Source: Toxorhynchites rutilus septentrionalis (Eukaryota > Arthropoda > Insecta > Diptera > Culicidae). From it: a stretch of DNA of 64,000 nucleotides. The stretch lies in contig NC_073746.1 in NCBI RefSeq assembly GCF_029784135.1, forward strand, positions 65,536,763 through 65,600,762, written 5' to 3'. Position 1 is the stretch's first letter; each line of letters begins with the position of its first letter. Of the stretch, positions 44,265 to 56,999 are shown in pieces. The notes below the pieces were generated by a model. That model had not been told where the DNA came from. It saw nothing but the letters and a program-made list of their open reading frames with translations, and searched no databases. The position numbers and the translations under genes were made by a program.

Positions 44265-44649
44265 GTCGTTAGTTAAAAATTGATTTTTGATAGCTGAATT
44301 GTGAAAATATTCCGCGTGTCCGCATGTGACATGAAATTGACGGTGTCTTTCTCAGCAACAAATTTTGGGTTGGATGTAGGGTTTAGGAGTTACGGACGAG
44401 ATTGTTTCTGGAATATATGCACCTGGGACCTGAAGCGCTTTGAAACAAGATAACCCCACCCCACCTCTACTTACTCAGAATTTAAAAAGATTAATCCATT
44501 AGAATACCTGACTAGAACCTCATTGATAACATCCAAGCATATTTAGAGCATGTCCTAGATACCCTATATGATCAGTTTCTGAGTTGAGCTGAAAATTAAT
44601 AATGCGACTCTTCAATGCAATCGAAATTCTACAATTAATTCAAAAAAAC

Positions 44650-45165
44650 CGCTCACGCAAAAAAAAATCGAAAAGCTCCTTATAAACCTTTTTTTTTCGC
44701 TCCGTCGATGGTAGCATTGCATTCCCCACTTCAGGGCGATAATATTCGGCTACTCGTTTAGTCTGATCGGATGGTTTTAAGTGTCAAGATGTACAATTCA
44801 CAAGAACGTGTGTTTTTAGTGAAATCGTATTACTGAAGCAACCGAAGCCTTAATGAAACTTTGTCCTCTTATGATAAGAATTTCAACATTTCTCGTCGTC
44901 GATTACTTCCTCTGGGAGTACGTGAAGGACCGTTGCTATGGTAATAAGCTACAAAATTAGGAGGAATTTAAAGAAGAAATAATTCGGATTTTCAACAGCA
45001 TCGAAGTCTTAATGTTAGAATTGTGCATGAAGAATTTTGTTCACCGTTTGAAACGCGGGTGGAGTAGTCACATCGAAAATGTCCTAAAATAAGCTTTATT
45101 TTCGTTTTTTAAAAATAAAAATCGGTTCCCTCTTGTAGAAGTTATGAAAATTTGTTGCGTGAGCG
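44650..45165 (+). mobile_element. Short element with CGCTCACGCAA TIRs and DUF4817-like transposase ends
   Basis: TIR CGCTCACGCAA at 44650 and inverted at 45165. It encodes an N-terminal piece (MYNSQERVFLVKSYY, stop, SNRSLNETLSSYDKNFNIS, about 44790-44905) and a C-terminal piece (EEFKEEIIRIFNSIEVLMLE, LCMKNFVHRLKRGWSSHIEN, about 44965-45080), as in insect DUF4817-containing transposases, with the catalytic middle deleted. A 5' portion of a second copy is at 52386-52643. Confidence 0.7.
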
Positions 45166-45326
45166 TGGATCAAATCTCATCCGCATGCCCGAACAATCAA
45201 AAAGCTCGTTAAATGATTCAGTAAGATATGTGGATTTGCTCAGGTTTTTATTCAACCTTTTGAACGGAAATGATGTATCCACCTCGTCATAATCTTTTCT
45301 GAACAAACTGACGTATATGTCGTTAA

Positions 45327-45446
45327 CCCTTTCCCGTACAACATCGACTCTCAGTCGTGGTGTACTTGCATAATATAGGCACTAGAGCGCTCAGCAGAGT
45401 AGTGAAATCACTTGACATGTGACGTATTAAATAATACGGGAAGGGA
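45327..45446. mobile_element. 120-bp TTAA MITE
   Basis: TTAA on both sides (45323-45326, 45447-45450) with ends CCCTTTCCCGTAC and TACGGGAAGGGA. Different sequence from 35296-35481 but the same architecture. Confidence 0.8.
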
Positions 45447-45939
45447 TTAAATGACAGATATGGCTTAAAGAATGGGGGATATTTTATGCGAAACTGATAA
45501 TGACAGTGTTGAACTGAGTTGATCAATCCCTCCTCTTAAAACTAAGAAAATTAAATCGTCTGCCAGAGCAGTGCTGACTGAAAATAAATTGTCGTTCAAG
45601 GGGTTAAAGTAATATTCCCGATCTCAATTATTTCATCTACTATCGCAAATAAAATTACACAGAATACCTGTCTTGTTCAAATAACGCTGGACAAGAATGC
45701 TTAGCAGGAATAGGAGCATATGAGACAAGTTGAAGTAAATAACACGAAGTAAGTAGCAGTTTGTTAATGATGCTGAATCTGACTCCTGACTCCAGAGCCT
45801 TGATTTATTTTAAGGACTTGTTTCGAACCGTATGCTGGAGCTACATTTTGATCATCAACCATTATTTTTTCAAAGATACGAATGTTTCTATTGGGTGCCA
45901 TAAGAAAACCATAAGAGAAAAGAATGTGAATTAATAGTA

Positions 45940-46375
45940 CACCCATACCTCGCTCTACGGCCTAGATTCGTTCCACGAAACTTGGCCGCAAAGTGAAAAG
46001 TCGTATAAGGAATCAATTGTTTTAATACAAATTCATACAAATTCATTTGGATCGGTTCCATATTTATAAAATATGTGACATGGTTGATCAGTCAAAATGC
46101 ATTTCAAAAAAATGCAAAGACTCAAAATTCTCAGTGTCGAATTTTTGACAAAGAAAAATTTTGGAGATTACAGTAGATCTCGACGTATCATGCAATTATA
46201 AGACATTTGGCATCAAAAATAAATTCGAAAATACAATATTCATCGACATTGAAAAAAAGTTTTTTGCCGTTATAGCGAATCATTTTAGGCCGTAAATCGA
46301 AAACGTGCCATAATTGAAGAGGACCGTTATAGCGAAATGCCGTATAAAGAGCGGCCGTATAGCGAGGTATGGGTG
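45940..46375. mobile_element. 436-bp pogo/Tigger-like MITE
   Basis: TIR CACCCATACCTCGCTCTACG with the inverted end AGCGAGGTATGGGTG, TA at 45938-45939 and 46376-46377. Its interior (about 46165-46215) carries the same GATCTCGACGT..GACATTTGGCATC motif as the foldback family. Confidence 0.88.
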
Positions 46376-46377
46376 TA

Positions 46378-49300
46378 TTATGTTTATTAAGTGTTATTAC
46401 AAATCCACATCAACTATCTGCAATTTTTGAGCATATTAATTTTCTGGGTCTTCAAGGCTGGGCGGCATCCAGCATCTTCATTTTTTTACGTTCCTTCTCT
46501 TCAAAGTTCGAAACACATTTTGTTGAAAATATGACGTCCTTCATCTTGTTACACCGAAGAGAGGATATTGTTGCATCTCCTGCGACGTTTGACGCGCCAA
46601 CAAACAGTATCATTTCAGAGCGCCGAAAAAAAACACTGAGCAAAAAAATCCAGACTTTATGAAATCTGATCCGATTCCAGAATAAGTGCGACGATGAATT
46701 AATTTTACAATACAATTCGACGCGAAAAAACGACTACTTATTATGATGCTCAAGCAGCATTCATACAAAATCGCCTTCCAAGATATCCCGGCTTAAGCCC
46801 ATGTAACCTCGACTTGCGAAGTTACTGCTTGAGTCACGCCTAATAATTTTGCAAACTTTCTCGAATTTGATACGCATTTTGATCGAGCGATGCTTAGTTT
46901 TTAGGTCACCTAGGGCACTTTTCGCATTTCGTGTCAAAATTATCAATACACTGTCAACTGGGAAAAGTGACCCAAAAATCTGAGGAATATCGATATTTCC
47001 AGTAATTAAATAACTTTTATTCAATAAAATAAAAAAAAAACGCGAAGAATGGTGAAACAATAACAACCTGCTCGGGAAAGACCCTCTGATTATATTATCC
47101 ACTTGGAACAATTTAAGCAGATGAAAACTTGAATACCATGCCTCAGTTGAGAGTGGACACAGCCCGAAATACTCGTAACATTGACATTGCTTTTCGAAAA
47201 ACCACATAACCAAAGTTAGTTACGGTATGAAACAAATAATGACCCATCGAGCATTTCCGTCATATGTATGTTGGTTCGTTCACTTCACAGTCTCGTCGCA
47301 CAACGTGTATCCATCATCACACTGAATGAATCTCGACAAAAAAACATAAATAAACAGAGAAGAAGGTGAAGAATCTCACAAAACGCACGTCTCTTCATTC
47401 GGGACGTTTTGGTGGCCGGGATCTAATGTGAATACAGCATCACCATGATTATGCAATTCGCGTCTCCTCTCGGAAATGTCACCGTCTGATGGTTGGTTGG
47501 CTAAGGCATGTTTATGTATGTCTTTGACTTTTGTCGCTCGTTCCGAGCGTTCGAAGCGCGCACTCATTCGTCTGCAAATATTTTTCAATTGTTTTGGCTT
47601 GAACGCGCAAGCAAATATCGATCGATTGGAATGTCGTAAGGATGTTTCTGCGGGTGCTTATTTTCTTCGTGTTATGTTTTGTAATTGCCTAAGATGGTCT
47701 TTCATTATGGAATTGTGACGGATTTGATGAAGTATTCACGAATTCGAACGCCATCAAGTGTTGTGGGTGGGTAGAAAAGATCGTTCGTGTGAATAATTTA
47801 TACAGGTGGTAAAAATAAAATATTTTCTCTGACACCGTGCTCCCCCAAAACGCCGTAAATTTTAGCATACAAGGTAGATTTGAGCTAGACACGGAATTTT
47901 TATGCATGAGCATTTACGCTTTTGCGTCCCCCCGCCAACGTCTGCTACAGATGACTCTACGAGAAAATGGCTCCTAAGCTGAGTGTTTGGAGCGAAAAGA
48001 CATGCATCGACTACTTACATGCTGTGCTTTGAATTCAAACCTGAAAACATGCTATCACGCAACCACACACCCGTCCAGAGTAGTCTAGTGCAACCAAGGA
48101 TTGGAACCGGCTGATGTTCCACGCTCTGTTAGCCTTTCGGATGTTGTTGTTGTGTAACCGACTTTCGTGTCACGACTTAAATCAACAATCGTAGGCGATT
48201 TGATCGGATGCTTGAGAGCAATATTTTCCACGGTATGTTGTTGCCAAGCCGGTGAGGGAAATGGATAATTAGATTGTAGTTTCATGTTGTGGAAGGGAAA
48301 ATTTCCGCATGTTTTCTCTCTCCTATATTTTAGACATTTTGCAGTTCAATTTTATCATGACAATTTTAGTTCAAATAATGTTCTCACTTTTGCTCATAAT
48401 ATATTGATATCACATCTTTTGTATATTAGCTAAAACGATAACTCAGAAATAGAATTATTATGTGTTAGTGTGACGAAAAAGGACCTAACTACAGGTGAGA
48501 TGCAAAATTGGAATCATAAAGGCTGAAAAAAAGCCTTCAATTTCGGATCCTGCTGCATGCCTACATTGTACTGAAATTAATATCCAAACCAAACATCAAC
48601 AATTACGGAAACATTTCCGAGTGCTCTATTTATGGAAGCCTTATGGCGCGACTAGTGATGTACACCGAACGGCGGAACAGTTCAAATGTGAAAAACATAT
48701 CGTCGAAAATGTTTTCACATGCACCTTCTCTCCACTTTCCATTCGACCTGAATGTATTTCCGCCTTCAATACAAGCCGTTACAAATGCGCCAGTGGGAGG
48801 CAACGTGTGGGGAGGAAGAACCTTGAAAAAAAGTATAGTAAATATTTTCGGAACTCCTCCCCACTGAACGCGCTGACGACTCAACCAGCGTTTATTATTG
48901 TACAACACGCACTATGTTGAGAGTATTTTGACGCTTGATTCCCTTATGGCCAAAGTTGCAGTGAACAAACAGATGTGGATAATCTCAAATTTTACATGTG
49001 CTAGTCGAATTGAATATCGAATAGGCTTTTGCGTTTTGGGTGGCCAATAGAAACATGATTTTTTAATCACTCAGGAACACGATTTTTTGTGCCATCCACG
49101 AAAAAAGTAATTCTCTTTTGCTCTGGTCACAGTGTGGTTTGAACAGAAATCCTGGAATAAGTTTTGTCAAAATATGGGAAAAATCATTTGGAGAGACCGG
49201 TTCCACATTTGAAAAGTCACAAGACACAACCGTATTGTTAACGTAGGACTACGGATCTGATCACGAACGTCACTTCACGGTGAAAACGAAGTGAATTGTA

Positions 49301-49677
49301 TACAACGTTATTACGGCTGCCACCATGTGTGTAGAATCCGGAAGAGTTCATCCGTCGTGACAACGTTGATGAACTCGGTGTTATTATGAATACCACGATA
49401 CTGTCATGTCACGGAGAAAAACAGGTGTGTTTGTAATCTTGTCTTATCTCAAAGTAAGTAAAATAGAAGGTAAGCGGAATCGCCTGTGTAAACACACGGA
49501 GAGCGAATGTGTTAAACACACAAAGAAGTTAGTAACAAAAAATCCCCAATTTGTTCGAAGCTCTGAAGTTTTTTTTTTAATATTTCTTGATTTTAAAAGT
49601 TCAAAAACCATAAAAAGTGACAAAATCGCAAGTCGATCCGACGATAAAAACGATAGTGTGCCACATTTTCACTGCAG
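46378..49677. other. Unassigned sequence, 3.3 kb
   Basis: Open frames such as 46761-47213 minus (150 codons) have no recognised domain and low-complexity composition. 47370-48300 is more GC-balanced. No element termini recognised. Confidence 0.4.
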
Positions 49678-49735
49678 GTAAGGTTTTATGTGATTTTTTA
49701 TTGATTTCATACCGAACAGTTTTTGTTTACTTCAG
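49678..49735 (+). other. Candidate 58-nt intron beside a THAP-like fragment
   Basis: CAG|GTAAGG at the left and TTTTTGTTTACTTCAG| at the right make a good minimal insect intron. The downstream frame reads RVTFHRLPTNKLLIFWGYCL (about 49813-49872), reminiscent of a THAP zinc finger, with Cys candidates just upstream in other frames. Weak; may be a pseudogene of a THAP-containing gene or transposon. Confidence 0.3.
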
Positions 49736-52385
49736 CAAACTGTCGAAGTGCCACGTCCACGATGCCGGAGCAGAATAATTTTGAATAGTAGCAGCACCGA
49801 AAGTTTCGAAGAAAGCCGGGTGACTTTTCACCGTTTGCCGACCAACAAATTGTTAATCTTTTGGGGATACTGTTTGAACCAATAATCAGCAAAGAAGACA
49901 TCTTCGTACTGGAGATAAGTGTGTTTTACATAAATTGTGATGAGATAAACTAATCGAAGATGTTTCCAGCTATCCCATACATTCGCTCCTTGGATCTTCC
50001 AAAACGTTCCGCTACTATTCGTAGCGTAACATTAACATTACCAAAGAATCTGGTGAAGCTGCTACCGGAAACCATTCCGATGTTTCCTATTGCCAATTTT
50101 CGCATGAATATTCGAACGATGCTTTAATAAAAGAGAAAAAAAGCAGTGTGAGACCTAATCTTTCATCATATTACCAATTTGCGGAAACGACACTGCTTCG
50201 ACATAACCGTTCCTTACATTTGTGCATCGGGTTTTGCATTATTTTTAAAATACAGGTGCGATAATTTTACTGTTTTAAATTTTAAAACGATTAAGTAGAC
50301 TGCTATTTCATCATTTCGAAATATATATTGAGACAGATCTTGTGGTTTAATTTGAGAAAATTAATAAAATGTTCGAGTTTGTATGGATTCGATCGATGGT
50401 TTATTACTATTTTTTGATTTTTTTCTTTGCCTACCACCACTTGAACAAAGTAGGGAGGAGACTACCTTCTTATTCTACTTACTTTGGTCTTATCTTGTTT
50501 AGGAAAGAAGAGATAAACAAACAGCAATTTACCCACTTGGTAGCGTTTTTAGACGAAATCCTGACGTATCCAAAGAACATAAATTTGTTTATTTGGACTC
50601 GGACGTTCATTATGGTTGATTGTGTATAATATTGATTTGTTGATATTTTGAGTATTGAATAATAACCGTGAAGATTTTCCATTATTGTAGAGTAGGTTGG
50701 GTTTTTTTAATTTAAACATTCGCACGATAGTTATAGAAAATAAGTCCATTATTTTTTTTACTTTTCACATAATATATATTTTCAACGATATTGTTTTGAA
50801 GACATGCTTTGAGTAAATGAATATTAAAAAAGCTATAATAGATTGAGCCAAATGAACTGCAAACTTTAATGTTTCTTAAAAACAAAGAACTGAACTGAAC
50901 TGATAATAAGTCTCAAGCAAGGAAAAAACTAGTCCATCATTGCAAAGCATACTGTTTTGAAATTCTTTTTTCATAATTTTGATATCCGTCTAAAGAAAAT
51001 CTGCATCACTTCTGCTTTTAGAAAATTCTTTGAAATCCATCAGATGTTTCATATGAAGATTATGTTTCTGACCGATGCTGTTAACCAGTTTCTGTTTAAA
51101 TAATTAAATCAAACCTCGTGTCCCGTTTATCAAATTTCACGAGAATAGGAAGGATAAAAGGATTGAAATTCAGAATCCCATATGGGACTAGCTCAGATTA
51201 TACTGATCGTGGTTTTCTATGAGTTAATGAAGGTATTATTATTCAACAAAATTGTAAAAATGGTTCTTTCAAAATGATTCTAACCTTGACCTTTACTAAA
51301 TGCTACTTACTATTCAAACGAGAAAGACAGAGACGTTCATTATTATACATAATAGTCATGTTCTATCTCTAGAGTAATTTATAGGAAGAGAAAATAAAAT
51401 TACATTCCCATATGTTAAACAACTATATTATTCACAAGCAACCAAGTATTCCTTCTCAACTTTGAACCAGCGTTTGATTCAGCAACTAACGCATCAAACA
51501 AATGAATCATGGGATGAGCCCAATTAGTTGGCATTGAAATACCGAATCATCGAGGTATAATCGCAAACTTGTCATTTTAAAACATATGCTTAATCAAATG
51601 GAATATTATCTCATACACTGTATTAATTTTACCTACATAACGTTCAAACGTCCGAAATTCTGCAACCGACATAACGTTCAAACCCCCGAAATTATGCAAC
51701 TGACATGTCTCTTTCAAACGGGAACGAACTCATTCACTTCACGAAGTTTATTTCTACACGCAACTGTCCGTGACAATGATGATAGACACAAAAAGATTAA
51801 GTGAAGTGTAAGTGACGTAAAAGCGTACATGGCAGTGATGTTCGTGATCAGGCCCTACTACGGATTCGAATCAAATCCAATGCATGCTGGGGCGACGGTG
51901 TCGACAGCACCCGCTGCGGTAGCACTTACCACTGGAAAAAACATTCTTGATATCCGGATTGGAAGGCGCTGCACTTTGACGCCTCTTTTAATTCGGAAAC
52001 AATTCACAAAGAATAATTGATTGATCGAAAAAAGTCACCAATAAGTTATACACGATTTATCTGTCATCCTGCTAGCGATCAGATGGCAGCAGCAGCAGCA
52101 AGGCTTTCCAAATGGCTTTTCTCAAGGCCGAATGTTTTGTTTAGCTTTCCAAATTGGTCTTTTTTAAGGCTAAAGGAGAATGAGCTGAGAAAAGCTGAGA
52201 GTCTGAGAAAGCGTCTATAATTCAAAACATCGTCACCTTTAAACCAATTAATCCGAAAACGCTCCTAAATTCACGAAAGCTCTCATACAGCGAAAAGTTA
52301 TAAAAATCCATTCGGTTTGATCACTTCGAATGCATTTTTTTTTTAATAACTCTTAAGTTGAAAGTACAGGGTCTTTCAGATTAAA
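49736..52385. other. Unassigned sequence, 2.6 kb
   Basis: A 55-codon open frame at 49960-50127 (MFPAIPYIRSLDLPKRSATI..) follows the candidate intron, unassigned. 50280-51600 is AT-rich and featureless. 51600-52250 has short open frames without family features. Confidence 0.4.
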
Positions 52386-52643
52386 CGCTCACGCAAAAAA
52401 AATCGAATAGCACTGGAAGCACTGCATTCCCCACTTCGGGACGATAATATTCGGCTACTAGTTCAGTCGGATGGTTTTTAGTGTCAAGATGTACAATTTC
52501 CAAGAACGTATATTTTTAGTGAAATCGTATTACTCGAGCAACCGAAGCCTTAATGAAACTTTGTCCTCTCATGGTAAGAATCTCAACATTACTCGTCGTC
52601 GCTTACTTACGACGTGAAGGATCTTTGCTATATTTTTTTTCTA
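52386..52643 (+). mobile_element. 5' fragment of the CGCTCACGCAA-TIR element
   Basis: Matches 44650-44940: TIR CGCTCACGCAAAAAAAATCG, then CCCCACTTCGGGACGATAAT and the DUF4817-like start. It stops where a SINE tail begins. Confidence 0.75.
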
Positions 52644-52801
52644 TCCCATTTGTTTATTTTAGGCTCATTAGCATTTTAGCTGTAACAGAGCCGAATTTTA
52701 ATCGTGTACATGTCACATGTTTATCATATCTATAATTAGCACATTACACAGTTGCCATTTCTCGGCGTAAGAGTATTCCCTTTTAAATCATTGCATATGG
52801 T
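52644..52801 (-). mobile_element. 3' fragment of the tRNA-headed SINE
   Basis: AAATTCGGCTCTGTTACAGC on the minus strand as in 34633-35098, with the tail AAATAAACAAATGGGATAG running into an A/T-rich end. The tRNA head is missing. Confidence 0.8.
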
Positions 52802-53783
52802 GCCATACAAATGAACCACAAATTTCTGCAATACTCGAGAATCAATCAAGCAAATGAAACCAAATTAGGCATATGGAGGTTTTAAGGAGCAATAAATGTT
52901 TTTATAACGGCACTCCTATCCCCTCTCTAAAGGGGAGCTCCCATACAACTGAAAGACAAATTTCTGCATTACTGCATGTGTAGGTTTTAAGGGGCACGAA
53001 ACGTTTCTATGGTGGTTCGACACGCCTACATCCTCTCTAAGCGCATGGGGGCTGCCATACAAATGGAACACAAACTTCTGCATAACAAACTTGGGATGTG
53101 ATGGTTTTTGGATACGAGAAATGTTTCTATGATGGTATGACACCCCTGGAAAGGAGAGGGGTCCCATAAAAATAATGCACATATCTCAACCAAACATATT
53201 CCAACCAAACATGACAATTGAAAATTTTCGGAAAACTCTGAAGGAAAATGAGAAAATTCGAAAAATTCAATTCGCATGTGTTCTACAATTACATATTGAC
53301 AAGCGTTGTTAGTCCATTTGATGTTTTCGGAAACGAAATTTATCTTCGTTTGAAAATGGAAAGGGATTTTAATGTGATAAAACGCACTCCTATATCGTCG
53401 TCTATCTATATGAATAAAAATGGATCGCCGAATGTGTTGATAAGAGCAAAACTCGAGAAAGGAATTGTCCGATTTAGGGCTATCTTCATTCCAATAATTT
53501 TCTGTATCAAACATTTATTCCATGTAACGAAGAAACAGGTTATTTGCAAGTGCATGAAAAATCTTGCACGAGAATTATGTCTGAAAATAATCTGATATTA
53601 TAATGTCGAGTTTTGTTAGCAGTACTGAAAGTTTTTGTAAAAAATAATTTTAAAGGGTAGATTAGAAGATCAATCAATGAACAGCTCTGCGTTTAGACCA
53701 ATGAACGTGCGCTTAGTAAGAAAACGTGAATGTGATAACGAAGAATAAATTTTGGGCGGGACGAAGTTTGCTGGGTCAGCTAG
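52802..53783 (+). mobile_element. Helitron-like element 2, 5'-truncated
   Basis: Body units like those at 39075-39600 (CCATACAAATGAACCACAAA; TTCTATGGTGGTTCGACACG), then 53190-53600 with TATGAATAAAAATGGATCGC, ending GTTTGCTGGGTCAGCTAG followed by T. No Rep/helicase domain. Confidence 0.65.
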
Positions 53784-54330
53784 TGTATTATAAAAATCAA
53801 TTTGGAAACTAAACAAAAGTCTCAGCTATTTGGAAAATTTTACTGCTATCTGATCGTTACCTGGAAGACTGATGAGTCATGACTACTGTGAATTCACGAA
53901 TAGTTTGTTTGTACCCAATATCGAGGGAAACTTAAATTGCAATATTTTTGCTATCTACATTGTCTGTAAAACGAACGCTGGATTTGCTATTCCTTTTTCA
54001 TAAAAACGAGCTCTGTTTTCTGATTTGGCACCATTACTGGAAAACGTAATTCTACGTCAAAAAGTTAATGAATTCTGGTGCTTTCATTGTCGTTATACCC
54101 AATACATGCCGGGCCAAATACAATCATTAATTACGAAAACAAAATCCATTTTTTTCGCAAGTGTTTCACCCTTCCAAAAAAGACTAGCTCATTGTTTTCA
54201 GTTTGATATGTCGATGAATTTTTGAAAAAAGTACTTTTTGGAAAAAGGGGAAAGTTTTAGACCACCTGGAAATGGGTTAGAATTGGCATGGGATGGCTGT
54301 AATTTGGACCCCCTAAGCAAATCGCCTAAT
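53784..54330. other. Unassigned sequence
   Basis: No recognised element or gene. TCTACGTC-type phrase near 54050. Confidence 0.4.
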
Positions 54331-54436
54331 ACAGGTCGGACTCGATTATCCGGAGACTCGATTATTCGGGATTCGATTATCCGGAGTATTTTATTTTTGA
54401 TTTTCGGAAATTTTGAATAATTTGTATAATAATTCC

Positions 54437-54790
54437 ATATGGGTATCAAATGAAAGGGCTTGACTAGTAGAATACAGTTATTTATTAAAAATGCAAATCC
54501 AAGATGGCGGCCAATACAAAATGGCGGTTTACATAATTTCTCAGAACCCCATCAATATGGGTATCAACTGAAAGGGCTTGACTAGTGGAATACAGTTATT
54601 TATGAAAAATGCAAATCCAAAATGGCCGCCTCCACAAGATAGCGACATATATTTTTTTCAAAACCTCATCAATATGGGTATCAAAAAAAGAGGTCTCGAC
54701 TAGTAGAACATAGCAGATGATGAACAATTCAATTCCAAGATGGCCGCAGTCCCCAAACAACTAATTACTTTTTAAATGGTTCCATTCAGC
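54437..54790 (+). repeat. Three 115-118-bp tandem units (left array)
   Basis: Units anchored by ATATGGGTATCAA near 54439, 54557 and 54672, with GGGCTTGACTAGT and AAATCCAAGATGGCGGCC. A diverged fourth unit lies near 55078. Confidence 0.85.
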
Positions 54791-55816
54791 TTGACCTGTT
54801 TGTATGTATGTTTGAATGTTTGTAGGGTTGTCCTATATTAATAGAAAATTGACCCCGTTTCTGTTGAATGATTGATCTGAAATTCGGAACATACATTTGA
54901 TTCTACTGTCATTATAAAACTGCGTATTCCATGATCTGAAAAATTCAATTTGGCCGCCGCTAAAAATAGTCTGAATGGCTTGATTTGGAGGATACACTAC
55001 ACTATGAACAACAAAAATTCGAGAAGGTCGCCGCCACAAAATGGTCGGCTATGTATTTTTAATTGCAATCCCCTCAAAATTGGTATCAAATGAAATGATT
55101 TGACTAATGGAATACAGTATATCATCAAAATATTCCGAAGAAAGTTAGGTAAGAAATGAAAATAAAAAAAATAAATGGTTTTAATGTAGAAAAGTATACT
55201 AATGATACAGATAATTTACTAAAAACTAGAAAATAAAATAAGTAAAAAAACATTTTAAGTTAAACGATTAAATGTACTTAAAGCTAGAAAATGATTAGAC
55301 AAGTAGCAGTTAGTAGTTATCACATCCGTTCCTTCATTAATCTAGGACAATGATGAAACTAAAATAAAATCGTGGGGTATATGATGAAACAGTTGACTGT
55401 GTATAATGGAAATCCAACGTTTATTTCTAACTTATTTTTCTTTGGAATATTTTCATGATGTACTGTATTCTATTAGTCGAATCATTTCATTTGATACCGA
55501 TATTGAGAGGACTGCAAAAAATACATAGTCGACAATTTAGTGGCAGCGACCTTTTTGAATTTATGTTGTTTATTATGTCTCGTGCTCTCCAAGTCAAATC
55601 ATCCAGCCATTTTTTAACGACGGCCAACTTGAATTTTTCAAGAACATGGAATACGCAGTTTTATAATGACAGTGGAATTAAATGTTTGTTCCAAATTTCG
55701 CATAAATCAGTCAACAGGAACGGGGTAAATTTTCTATTAATGTGGGACAACCCTACAAACATTCAAACATGCATAGAAACAGGTCAAGCTGAATGAAACT
55801 ATTTAAAAAGTAATTA

Positions 55817-56985
55817 CAGTGGAAGCTCTCTATAGCGACATCGCACGGGACCGTCGTTATAGAGAATTGTCGCTATGAAAGTTTGTCGTTATAGAGAGCT
55901 TAAATGTCGCTATAAGAAGAGAAACGCCTAAACTCACGCAAAATTATCAAATTATATTAGAAACAAAAGCAATTGATGTCTAACCATCTTGAAACAAAAA
56001 ACATTAAAAAATGAATATAAAATTCAGTTCATTCGTCCGATAAATTTTTTTCTCTAGATAGAAAGAATGGTAATTTTTCAATTGATTTTTTTTGTTAATA
56101 AACCAGCATAGATAACCTGAAAAGCATCTGTTTACTGGTTTTGAGAGGGTGGGTTTATAGTTTCATTATTGGCGTCAGGTCCTGATTTAATGAATGATTG
56201 ATTTTATTTATCTCATCGCCAGACAAAATATACCAATTGAACATCATTGAAGCCAAAATTCTTACCCTTTTCCCGACTCTAGTCTATATTTTTAATGATG
56301 AATGAATTCACATTATGCAGCACTTAGAATTCATTAGAAAATGTTGTCTTTTTAGAACCCATTTCAACCTTTGAATTATGTCCAATTTGTTTTTGGCGTT
56401 GAATATTTTTCAACTAATTTTGGGCAGTGAATGTATTCGAAGTGAAACAAACGAAACTTCAAGTTATCGGCTGAATTTGATCAAAAGCTCAAAAGCTTTA
56501 TCCATCTAACTATTGCGCAAACAATACATTCATTTTTAAATTTATTGCAAATTTAATGCATTTTTATTCTTTTGCTCTAGGGCAGAATTCTTGTACAATT
56601 TTCCGATTAATTTGTTTCAATAAGGTTTCCCTATTTTATGATTTAAATTTCTGGTTTTGTAAGTATCCGAAAATTTAAATCTATTGGGCGTGAACAAATG
56701 TTCACAATTGATTAAACCTTATAATACACAACATAGACTATTTACGTTCGTGAGCACTGACATTGACACACACACACTATGAGTGTAGTGAAATTGAAAA
56801 TTGTCGCAATAGAGAATGTTCTGTTTTAGTAAATAGAAGCGAGAATGTGCCGTTATAGGGAAAAGTCGTTATAGAGAAATGTCGCGATAAATGAAATTTC
56901 TATGCGATTTTTAAGGGATCTTTGGACATGTCGTTATAGAGAGATTTGTCGCTATAAAGATAGTCGTTATAGAGAGCTTTGACTG
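55817..56985. mobile_element. 1.17 kb pogo/Tigger-like MITE with CTATAG-type subterminal repeats
   Basis: Ends CAGTGGAAGCTCTCTATAGC and, complemented, CAGTCAAAGCTCTCTATAAC; TA at 55815-55816 and 56986-56987. Multiple TCGTTATAGAGA/TCGCTATA units near both ends. Interior AT-rich without transposase. Confidence 0.88.
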
Positions 56986-56999
56986 TAGTTGTTTGGGGA

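Noticed and set aside
46761..47213. 150-codon minus open frame as a gene
   Set aside because: No recognisable domain, no splice or start context, composition typical of random AT-rich open frames.
51829..52020. 63-codon open frame with a GATVSTAPAAVALTTGKN segment
   Set aside because: Some coding-like look, but no family, no splice sites and no element context.
53026..53514. 162-codon minus open frame
   Set aside because: Antisense to the Helitron-like body. Low-complexity translation.
53248..53595. 115-codon plus open frame
   Set aside because: Lies within the body of the second Helitron-like copy. No domain.
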